From Diplonema papillatum (taxonomy: Eukaryota > Euglenozoa > Diplonemea > Diplonemida > Diplonemidae), in the NCBI GenBank assembly GCA_030068145.1, contig JAPJBO010000209.1, forward strand, positions 62,001-126,000: a stretch of DNA of 64,000 nt, written 5' to 3'. The position numbers and the translations under genes were made by a program. Below are positions 59,501 to 64,000 of this stretch, one piece after another. Position 1 is the first letter of the stretch. Every line of letters begins with the position of its first letter. The notes below the pieces were generated by a model. It was not told the origin of the DNA. It worked only from the letters and a program-made list of their open reading frames with translations, and did not search any database.

Positions 59501-62053
59501 CAAATCACACAAACACAACAGGTCAAAGTCCTGAGTGAGAAAGCAACAAACGGTGGTGTAAGCGAAGAACAAATCAGATTGTGACAAAATGACGCATGTG
59601 ACCCACATGACCAAGATGACCTATCCGAAATAACCCACATGACGCACGTGACCCGTGTAGCCCGTATGACACACATGACCCGATGACGCACGTGACCCGT
59701 GTAGCCCATATGACGCACATGACCCAAATGACGCACGTGACCCGTGTAACCCATATGACACACATGACCCATATGACGCACGTGACCCGTGTAGCCCATA
59801 TGACGCACATGACCCAAAAGACGCACGTGATCCGTGTAGGCCATATGACGCACATGACCCAAATGACGCACGTGACCCGTGTAGCCCATATGACGCACAT
59901 GACCCAAATGACGCACGTGACCCGTGTAACCCATATGACACACATGACCCAAATGACGCACGTGACCCGTGTAGCCCATATGACGCACATGACCCAAATG
60001 ACGCACGTGATCCGTGTAGGCCATATGACGCACATGACCCAAATGACGCACGTGACCCGTGTAGCCCATATGACGCACATGACCCAAATGACGCACGTGA
60101 CCCGTGTAGGCCATATGACGCACATGACCCAAATGACGCACGTGACCCGTGTAGCCCACATGACACACATGACCCAAATGACGCACGTGACCCGTGTAGC
60201 CCATATGACGCACATGACCCAAATGACGCACGTGATCCGTGTAGGCCATATGACGCACATGACCCGTGTAGCTGACGCAGATGACTCAAACGATTTATAT
60301 GACCCATAATACCGCCGAACAGCTGATAAATTGGTGCTAACGCATTATATGCAAACCGAACTAATACAGGTGCGTAGCACACAACTGCTGGAGTACAAGG
60401 TGCCCCTGGTGGTGAATCTCAAGAAGCCATTGGTCCACATTGAAGTATGCTTTGCCTGTTTGGCTCATTGAGCCGATGTGGTTCATCCGACGTCCGTGCA
60501 AGTACCGCCCTTGACGGTGGAAAAAAAGGACATCACCCTCCCCTGAAAGACTGCATTGTTGTGGCGGGGTTTCCGTTCCAGCCACGGTTCTCGGTAGCAC
60601 GTGTAGGAGAAGGCGGCTTGCCTTCGGCCGTCGACGACAACGCGATGCTGTCGGGTACGACTCGCCGGTCGCCTGCCGCAAGATGATGCGCACGTCTCGT
60701 TCGTGCACTTCGACTGGCACCCCTCATCGCTGCAACCGCTTGTATCCACCCATGCCATACCCCCGCCTCAACGGTCGACCGGAGACTCAAAAACACCGGC
60801 TTCTTGAACTGAAAGCAGTCATATAACAAGGTTGCTGTAGGTGAACCTGCAACAGCATCATGACCAACTATTTCATCTCCGGAAGAAACGAGGAAACGAC
60901 TTTTTGGAAGAAAGTTGAAAGTTCCGAACACAAGCAATATTATCGAAACCAACACTCTGAAAACTGTCCAACACAACAGGTGCGCGTGCGGCAGGACGTG
61001 ACACTAGTCTTTGTGTCCGGCGACGTGGAACGCGGAGAAGGCGGCTTGCCTTCGGCCGTCGACGACAACGCGAAGGTGCTGGGCCTGCTGTCCGGCGGGC
61101 ACGACTCGCCGGTCGCCTGCCACAAGATGATGCGGCGGGGCTGCCACGTCTCGTTCGTGCACTTCGACGGGTACCCCTACGTCGGCCGCGAGGTGGTGCT
61201 CAAGATACGGAAGATCCAAGGCGTTCTCAACCGGTACCAGGAGCCCGCGGGCAGGCTCTTCGTCGTTCCGTTCGCGAAGATACAGGAGACGATCGTAGAC
61301 ACAGCCGGCGTCAGCCCGAGCTACCGGACGGTGTTGTACAGAGTGTACATGTTCAGACTGTCGCAAATGGTGGCAGCAAAGCACGGGTTTCGGGCGCTTT
61401 GCACGGGGGACAACTTGGGCCAAGTGGCGAGCCAGACTCTCAGCAACATGGCGACACTCGACGGCTACTCGGACCTGTTCACCGCCCGGCCGCTGGTCAC
61501 TTCGGCGAAGGACGCGATCATCGCGGACTGCGAGAAGCTCGGGTTCTACGAGTACACGAAGCTCTACGGCACCGCCGACTGCTGCACGGTGTTCCAACCG
61601 AGCAACCCGGTGCTGCACGTGCAGAAGGAGGCGCTGGCGCGGGCTGTCGCGAGGCTCGACGAGGCCGGCATGCAAGCCGTGCTGCAGGAAGCGTTCGCTG
61701 GCCGGACCATCTACGACGGCAGCGACGACAAGGACCTGATCCTGCCGGCTGTCCCGACCCCACCCCAGGCGTGTCCGTTCGTTCCGAAGCAAAGCAGGCA
61801 AGCGGCCGCAACCGCGGGAAACCCCAACGAAGCGCTCAAACCGAACCAAGAGCAAGACGCCCCCATGGCCGCCGCTGCTGCTGAAGAGGTTTCCAAGCAG
61901 AACACGAAACAAGACACTCCCATCACGGCCACGAACAACCACGAGCAAGACACTCCCATGGCCACTGCTGAGGAGGCTTCCAAGCAAGAGGCAGATCTCA
62001 AGAGCAAGCAAGACACCCCTATGGCTGCTGTTGGCGACGAAGATGCAAGGTAG
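41423..62053 (+). CDS. Proposed cysteine desulfurase-ThiI fusion gene
   Basis: The exons are 41423-42307, 43012-43617, 56090-56309, 57286-57442, one unresolved small exon, then 58827-59078, 60370-60444 and 60980-62053. The first two encode a NifS-type desulfurase, the third a Lys/Ala/Gly-rich linker, and the rest a ThiI with THUMP region and PP-loop domain. The junctions 42307|43012 and 43617|56090 are phase 0/0, and 56309|57286 is phase 1/1, giving a Gly codon. The only mismatch is 57442 (phase 2) to 58827 (phase 0), so at least one exon of length 3n+1 is missing, where the THUMP region is also short by about 20 residues. In bacteria a desulfurase hands sulfur to ThiI for 4-thiouridine at tRNA position 8. 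The alternative is two genes: the desulfurase reading through to a stop at 43797, and ThiI starting at the ATG at 57267. Confidence 0.6.
42308..43011 (+). other. Intron within desulfurase region
   Basis: This 704-bp GT-AG intron holds a poly-T tract at 42312-42332. It also holds an inverted piece (42843-42888) of the repeat found upstream of the aminotransferase gene. Confidence 0.85.
43012..43617 (+). CDS. Cysteine desulfurase exon 2 (catalytic Cys) and linker
   Basis: After the acceptor CCGACTACAG the frame gives VNLLFPGMQGRHVVAMLSD and GVNVSSGAACSSQNDEPSKV, which contains the active-site Cys of desulfurases. RFSFGPSTTENDVERLL follows, ending the fold. About 75 further residues are Ala/Pro-rich with a Lys patch (AKKRKE), unlike a normal desulfurase end. 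A good donor GCGGTG|GTATGT lies at 43618. Without splicing, the frame would continue 60 codons through non-coding-looking sequence to 43797. Confidence 0.88.
44300..44575 (+). repeat. Mixed repeat fragments
   Basis: 44300-44420 matches the family at 22471-22560 and 22833-22950. 44497-44570 is the 3' portion of MITE family A (CAGCGGCAGGCAATTCGATG, then GATCGACCGGCT). Neither is complete. Confidence 0.7.
45076..47022 (+). CDS. LINE ORF2 C-terminal part (copy 1)
   Basis: The frame carries CRDCDLGVQDTADHLWWVC, the C..C...H....C motif common near the end of LINE ORF2 proteins. A region with VAALHRLMAAVYTARVEAER follows, then a Cys/His-rich block (CDACAKQKCAVCTG to CCGRGHHRGG). Next come an RGG-type low-complexity tract, an Arg-rich segment, an acidic stretch (RESEDSDSFSDYE) and a basic end. 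A tail of this length beyond the usual finger is unusual. This copy has lost the endonuclease and RT. Confidence 0.8.
   Translation, partial: STASDTTGSFDEHVSESSSSEPQRPPLDRGCRDCDLGVQDTADHLWWVCPAYDEIRGRPCFAELLRADRARWPSCTRVHGVIVEGMRVEVAALHRLMAAVYTARVEAERRRLSAVQPMHPWHAAAPLPAVQHLFDFDRLPDEPPRWPYGGRAMRALKGWLSALRWTNAGEVSCVELAVDFEVHTGVDVPAPPGIRRLAANQRGKTLWTMLSTLCRLCQDLQLPSPLPAERKVRVGSMRTLGAPMLWGGLTPRPRFAGGEETHGVLGTSFPRAAAGDGKNWGGDVFPQYDAARRAQRSLRWDVPTPLPQRPRLPVLVPAAQADPLLRTQSVCDACAKQKCAVCTGMRRNYSLVVDQCCQVHHRPDDGLRIQCCRAHRLTRCGTCPNADACCGRGHHRGGAGRDGSSGDGGGGGHGGRGRGRGRGGRGGGDDSDGDGGGGRGTGRGRARGGGRGSGRGGDRGGGGGGGRSLGESDGLTGRKRRAPSPPGTPTSRGRRRRTTKSPPKRAPPPAGRKRPAPCTPTASPAAALRARRRRRADLGDDGTGLAGPNTPRPPGPARPSSMAGPDSGPFTDSGSDPPRVTQRSRPPAGSSRLLASSASRRAYRRKRESEDSDSFSDYEIVSSFQEQLQPTRVAPRRKRGKSDPSGVT
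45076..47074 (+). mobile_element. LINE copy 1, 5'-truncated
   Basis: The copy starts at TCGACCGCCTCTGATACG, internal to ORF2, and ends ...CCCCACTA. It is flanked by T plus CCACC on both sides (45044-45072 and 47075-47103), a 29-bp target duplication. It is nearly identical to copy 2 over this stretch, so it is recent. Confidence 0.9.
47184..49278 (+). CDS. LINE ORF1 with poly-Gln tract and C-terminal zinc motif
   Basis: The likely start is the ATG at 47184. Its frame encodes a helical N-terminal segment (MLDRLGEAAERASRAAAAAR, then LTLLEAAISLLEAE) and enters a CAG/CAA tract. The rest of ORF1 (VDVVRRKATVCGVHSFDW onward) lies in another frame after the tract, so a length change in the repeat has shifted this copy. 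The middle is probably nucleic-acid binding, but I see no RRM signature. The C terminus FECGDCQKTIQKGRMQRRC to CVTCSRA has six or more Cys in a treble-clef-like arrangement. The stop is TGA 49276-49278, in the same frame as the downstream 2A modules and ORF2. Confidence 0.75.
47426..47812 (+). repeat. CAG/CAA/CCG-rich tract in LINE ORF1
   Basis: The tract is built from CAGCAACAG-like triplets with interspersed CCGCAA and CACCAG. It is open in several frames (poly-Gln, poly-Thr/Ala, poly-Asn/Ser), so non-triplet slippage can change the ORF1 frame without a stop. Confidence 0.93.
49279..49368 (+). other. 2A-like module 1
   Basis: Directly after the ORF1 TGA and in frame, 30 codons end in RCGDVHPNPGP. 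Ribosome-skipping 2A peptides have the consensus D(V/I)ExNPGP; here His replaces the Glu. An ATG (49333) lies inside the module, only three codons before the Asp-Val. Confidence 0.75.
49531..49620 (+). other. 2A-like module 2
   Basis: This repeats module 1 exactly 252 bp (84 codons) downstream. The pattern is LPS-x-HDAR, four variable residues, AAG-x-RL-x-RCGDVHPNPGP. It ends immediately before the endonuclease domain (TLAAVNVGSLAL), the place where a cleavage would release an ORF2 enzyme. Confidence 0.75.
49621..54842 (+). pseudogene. LINE ORF2: APE endonuclease, RT and C-terminal tail (frameshifted)
   Basis: Endonuclease motifs are AAVNVGSL, AVLETSMGE, VMGDFNTDVE, SGTRIDYALMN and SVRGHR, all intact in one frame. 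RT motifs are LIPKTDDTSPTNLRPI, QHGFRSG, VALDFAKCFDRVP and, in another frame, SLADDATLFA, which has the Asp-Asp pair. Frames change near 51560, 51835, 51880, 52100 and 52380. The C-terminal frame to 54842 has CRDCDRGVQDTADHLWWEC and the Cys-rich/RGG tail seen in copy 1. The enzyme would nick target DNA and prime reverse transcription from the nick. This copy cannot encode it whole. Confidence 0.88.
54972..55958 (+). mobile_element. LINE copy 3, strongly 5'-truncated
   Basis: It begins within the Cys-rich tail (GATGCCTGCGCAAAGCAG) and ends CCCCACTA. T plus TG flanks both sides (54947-54972 and 55959-55984). One triplet-scale and one single-base difference from copy 2 lie in the Arg-rich part. 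Confidence 0.9.
56090..56309 (+). CDS. Linker exon joining desulfurase and ThiI
   Basis: Between acceptor ACACGACAG and donor GCCGCAG|GTAGCA lie 73 codons plus one base. They encode a Gly/Lys/Ser-rich hydrophilic start (NGAAASEQGNSKDKGNGKGN) and a helical end (SPEDVAAAFKQAADAAAA). There is no recognised domain. The incoming phase (0) fits the desulfurase donor at 43618, and the outgoing phase (1) fits the ThiI acceptor at 57285. The frame has no start codon after the acceptor, so it is not a first coding exon by itself. Confidence 0.65.
56530..56655 (+). repeat. Dispersed repeat R4, copy 2
   Basis: It shares GGGAACATTTCCGGAGCATA and CATACAGGAAACC...AGAGAGGTTTATCCCTG with the copy before the large ORF (35505). 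It lies in the intron after the linker exon. Confidence 0.75.
56917..57124 (+). mobile_element. MITE family A, copy 4
   Basis: The ends GAGCCGGTCCATCCC and the inverse of GGGACGGACCGGCTC are flanked by AGCT on both sides, a likely 4-bp target duplication. An internal 30-bp piece (GGTGGACTAGGGATGGACCT) is duplicated. Confidence 0.88.
57286..57442 (+). CDS. ThiI exon a (N-terminal/THUMP start)
   Basis: CDAVMVTFGELVLKGANRKA matches the start of ThiI (IRFGEISTKGKNR in Bacillus subtilis), a conserved segment of the ferredoxin-like domain. VYNLRRKL follows. The acceptor is ACAGCAG. The most likely donor is CCGCAAGG|GTACCC. If ThiI were separate, the ATG at 57267 in the same frame could be its start. 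Confidence 0.85.
57443..58826 (+). other. Intron region with an unresolved ThiI exon
   Basis: Family alignment needs roughly 15-25 residues between exons a and b, and the phases require an exon of 3n+1 bases. One candidate is a short exon after GCGCAG at 58075 with a donor at TCG|GTGTCG, but its sequence is not convincing. Repeats at 58288-58362 and a poly-T at 58466-58487 are also here. Confidence 0.5.
58827..59078 (+). CDS. ThiI exon b (THUMP domain)
   Basis: Eighty-four codons after acceptor AAACGCAG begin EYETVLKLLKEVSGLLTIVP, which corresponds to the RLKQVFGI region of bacterial ThiI. They continue with FGVRARRGDKAFPIGAEEIN, the THUMP RNA-binding segment. The donor is AACCTG|GTGTGG, phase 0. 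Confidence 0.88.
59372..59580 (+). repeat. Dispersed repeat R1, copy
   Basis: It contains CAATGCTGCCCGACAAAGAA, GTTGAACGGACGTGAGGTCA and CAACAGGTCAAAGTCCTGAG, and abuts the 45-bp minisatellite. Confidence 0.82.
59585..60285 (+). repeat. 45-bp minisatellite in ThiI intron
   Basis: About 15 units combine GACGCACGTGACCCGTGTAG, CCCATATGACGCACATGACC and CAAATGAC. The unit is 15 codons and free of stops on both strands, which creates long meaningless open frames. Confidence 0.96.
60370..60444 (+). CDS. ThiI exon c
   Basis: Twenty-five codons between CTAATACAG and ATTGAA|GTATGC encode YKVPLVVNLKKPLVHIE. This matches the strand before the PP-loop domain (VDVRRPDIELHVEV in B. subtilis). Both ends are phase 0. 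Confidence 0.88.
60525..60722 (+). pseudogene. Decayed copy of the start of ThiI exon d, inside the intron
   Basis: 60607-60722 repeats 61035-61180 (GAAGGCGGCTTGCCTTCGGC) with deletions that destroy the PP-loop. The preceding 80 bp (CATCACCCTCCCCTGAAAGA) repeats 58672-58755. Confidence 0.85.
60824..60862 (+). other. 18S rRNA 3'-end-like scrap
   Basis: TAACAAGGTTGCTGTAGGTG followed by AACCTGC and ATCAT resembles the universal end of small-subunit rRNA (TAACAAGGTTTCCGTAGGTG, AACCTGCGGAAGGATCAT) with about seven mismatches in 39 bases. It is in the intron before ThiI exon d. Confidence 0.6.
60980..62053 (+). CDS. ThiI exon d (PP-loop catalytic domain, C terminus)
   Basis: After acceptor CACAACAG the frame gives the PP-loop LLSGGHDSPVACHKMMRRGC, which binds and adenylates with ATP. 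VHFDGYPY, TGDNLGQVASQTLSNM and TADCCTVFQPSNP follow; the last holds the Cys pair aligned with the catalytic Cys of bacterial ThiI. There is no rhodanese domain, as in B. subtilis ThiI. Beyond the fold are about 90 residues of acidic/Lys repeats (KQDTP, HEQDTPMATAEEASKQE) of unknown role. The stop is TAG 62051-62053. The motif GATGCAAGGTAG at the end is repeated at the end of both downstream partial copies. Confidence 0.92.
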   Translation: MRVRQDVTLVFVSGDVERGEGGLPSAVDDNAKVLGLLSGGHDSPVACHKMMRRGCHVSFVHFDGYPYVGREVVLKIRKIQGVLNRYQEPAGRLFVVPFAKIQETIVDTAGVSPSYRTVLYRVYMFRLSQMVAAKHGFRALCTGDNLGQVASQTLSNMATLDGYSDLFTARPLVTSAKDAIIADCEKLGFYEYTKLYGTADCCTVFQPSNPVLHVQKEALARAVARLDEAGMQAVLQEAFAGRTIYDGSDDKDLILPAVPTPPQACPFVPKQSRQAAATAGNPNEALKPNQEQDAPMAAAAAEEVSKQNTKQDTPITATNNHEQDTPMATAEEASKQEADLKSKQDTPMAAVGDEDAR

Positions 62054-62082
62054 AACGACTCGACGGCTAACTGGTCACTTCG

Positions 62083-62885
62083 CCTGCGAGAAGCTCGGGT
62101 TCTACGAGTTCACGAAGCTCTACGACACCGCCGATTGCTGCATGGTGTTCCAACCGAGCAACCCGGTGCTGCACGTGCAGAAAGAGGCGCTGGCGCGGGC
62201 TGTCGCGAAGCTCGACGAGGCCGGCATGCAAGCCGTGCTGCAGGAAGCGTTCGCTCGCTGGACCATCTACGACGCCAGCGACGACAAGGACCTGATCCTG
62301 CCGGCTGTCCCGACCCCACCCCAGGCGTGTCCGTTCGTTCCGAAGCAAAGCAGGCAAGCGGCCGCAACCGCGGGAAACCCCAACGAAGCGCTCAAACCGA
62401 ACAACCACGAGCAAGACGCTCCCATGGCCACTGCTGAGGAGGCTTCGCACCCCGCATGTCGCCGGCTGGAAGTGCAAGGCGCCCCCATGGTCACTGCCGC
62501 TGCTGAAGAGGTTTCCAAGCAGAACACGAAGCAAGACACTCCCATCACGGCCACGAACAACCACGAGCAAGACACTCCCATCACGGCCACGGACAACCAC
62601 GAGCAAGACACTCCCATGGCCACTGCTGAGGAGGCTTCGCACCCCGCATATCGCCGGCTGGAAGTGCAAGGCGCCCCCATGGTCACTGCCGCTGCTGAAG
62701 AGGGTTCCAAGCAGAACACGAAGCAAGACACTCCCGTCACGGCCACCGCCGAGGAAGCTCTCATGCTGAACAACCACGAGCAAGACACCCCCATGGCCAC
62801 TGCTGAGGAGGCTTCCAAGCACGAGGCGGATCTCACGAGCAAGCAAGACACCTATGGCTGCTGTTGGCGACGATGATGCAAGGTA
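62083..62885 (+). pseudogene. Partial copy 1 of ThiI 3' end
   Basis: It repeats the gene from GCGAGAAGCTCGGGTTCTAC (61534) onward, including DCCMVFQPSNP and an expanded acidic/Lys repeat region with two extra units containing RRLEVQGAPMV. It stays open for about 280 codons but lacks the PP-loop, and ends ATGCAAGGTAG. Confidence 0.9.
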
Positions 62886-62894
62886 GAGCAAACT

Positions 62895-63120
62895 TCCGGC
62901 ACCCCAGGCGTGTCCGTTCGTTCCGAAGCACAGCAGGCAAGCCAACCTCACAGCCGCAACCGCGGGAAACCCCGACGAAGTGCTCAAACCGAACAACCAA
63001 GAGCAAAACGCCCCCATGGCCACTGCTGAGGAGGCTTCCAAACAAGAGGCAAGCAAGCAGCGCTGCAAGAGCAAGCACGACACTCCTGTGGTTGCTGTTG
63101 GCGACGAAGATGCAAGGTAG
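62895..63120 (+). pseudogene. Partial copy 2 of ThiI 3' end
   Basis: It starts inside the CCCAGGCGTGTCCGTTCGTT segment and covers only the low-complexity tail, again ending GATGCAAGGTAG. Frames are broken relative to the gene. A further scrap (GGCAAGACACTTCGATGGCC) lies near 63311. Confidence 0.85.
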
Positions 63121-63655
63121 ATCAACTTCAGGCCAGGAGCGCCGGACGTGTCCTCACGAGGTGTTTTGGCGCTCAATGGAACTCCTACCGGTTCTTCTCC
63201 GTTGGCCTGACACCTTGGGTGGAGCGCCGCAGTGCATGTATCCTGTTTGCGACGGCAGCAACGACTGCCCGATGTGCCGACTATGATGCTCCTATGTTCC
63301 TACGCATAGCAGGCAAGACACTTCGATGGCCACTGTTGAGGAGTTAAGAACAAGCAAACCGCACCGATGGCCAAGAAGAACGCTTCCATGGCTGCTGCTG
63401 GAGATACTCGCAAACAGAGAAAGCAAGCTTCTCCAGCCCCCGGATCAAGTGCTCACACCGCACATCGTTAAGATCTTGGGCACCCGCGTGCTTCGGACAG
63501 GTTGAAAAACGAATCGAGACACGAGCCTCGACGTTGCAACCGTGTACAAAGCACGGTGTCCGGTCCACGACATCAATCCGCGCTGTCCTAACACTCGGCG
63601 TTCACAGTACCCCCCATAGTCACAGCGGCGTAGTGCATTTCTTTTTAGCGTTTAT
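63121..63655. other. No gene seen
   Basis: Only short open frames occur. Bits of the ThiI tail repeat reappear to about 63440. Confidence 0.5.
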
Positions 63656-63659
63656 TCGT

Positions 63660-63960
63660 TGCCGGGACTGCATCATTAGTTTCCCAAGACAGCTCGTTGA
63701 GACTGCATCTCTGCGACTCAGGGACTATCCTCGTTGCGACTGCATCTCTGCGACTCAGGGACTATCCTCGTTGCGACTGTATCTCTGAGACTCGATGACT
63801 GTTCTCGTTGAGCACCTCTGCGACTCAAGGACTTTTCTCGTTGAGACTGCAATACTGAAACTCAAAGACTGTTCTCGTTACTATTCTCGCAGAGGAGACT
63901 GCATCTAAGGCGACTCAAGAACTGTTCACATTTCAAGCTCCCGAAGGTGCCCTCACCGCT
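63660..63960 (+). repeat. ~37-bp minisatellite
   Basis: Units contain GACTGCATCTCTGCGACTCA, GGGACTATCCTCGTT and diverged forms such as AAAGACTGTTCTCGTT. The array decays toward the window end. Confidence 0.9.
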
Positions 63961-64000
63961 GTTCGTCAGACTGAGGTTCGGTCCAGAAGACAACGAATCG

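Noticed and set aside
59476..60382. Four long frames of about 210-260 residues on both strands
   Set aside because: They exist only because the 45-bp minisatellite lacks stops.

Overview
The window is nuclear DNA from a protist-like eukaryote. Genes are split by GT-AG introns, exons are GC-rich with C-ending codons, and most of the sequence between and inside genes is repeats. A full-length DAW1 gene (axonemal dynein assembly) implies motile cilia or flagella. A bacterial-type ThiI in a nuclear gene is unusual and would fit several protist groups. I cannot name the species; an alveolate would be a guess only.

Layout. 1-3.5 kb is a 113-bp minisatellite followed by gene-poor DNA with a retroelement RNase H scrap. 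3.5-5.9 kb is the last visible exon of an Asn/Ser/Gly-rich gene, followed by broken copies of its own 3' part. 8.5-9.5 kb is an intronless fold-type IV aminotransferase, also followed by a broken copy of itself. 9.9-13.6 kb holds only repeats and small transposons. 13.6-30.4 kb is one seven-exon DAW1 gene. Its introns contain two tyrosine-recombinase (YR) retrotransposons, SINE-like copies, a 28S rRNA scrap and several minisatellites. 30.6-35.6 kb is repeats. 35.7-39.6 kb is a 1291-residue intronless ORF of unknown function, followed by degenerate copies of its 3' end.

41.4-62.1 kb holds cysteine desulfurase exons followed on the same strand by ThiI exons. A linker exon at 56090-56309 joins them with matching splice phases, so I propose a single desulfurase-ThiI fusion gene. 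One small exon is unresolved. In bacteria the two proteins act in sequence: the desulfurase passes persulfide sulfur to ThiI, which makes 4-thiouridine in tRNA. The 12.5-kb intron between the two halves carries a small inverted-repeat DNA transposon. Three copies of an APE-type LINE have entered the same 24-bp site in it. The longest copy has two tandem 30-residue modules ending in a 2A-like NPGP motif just after its ORF1 stop codon, a Gln-rich ORF1, and an ORF2 with a Cys-rich/RGG tail.

Two themes recur. Genes are flanked by decayed partial copies of themselves. Introns act as reservoirs for targeted or nested transposons while the host reading frame stays intact.
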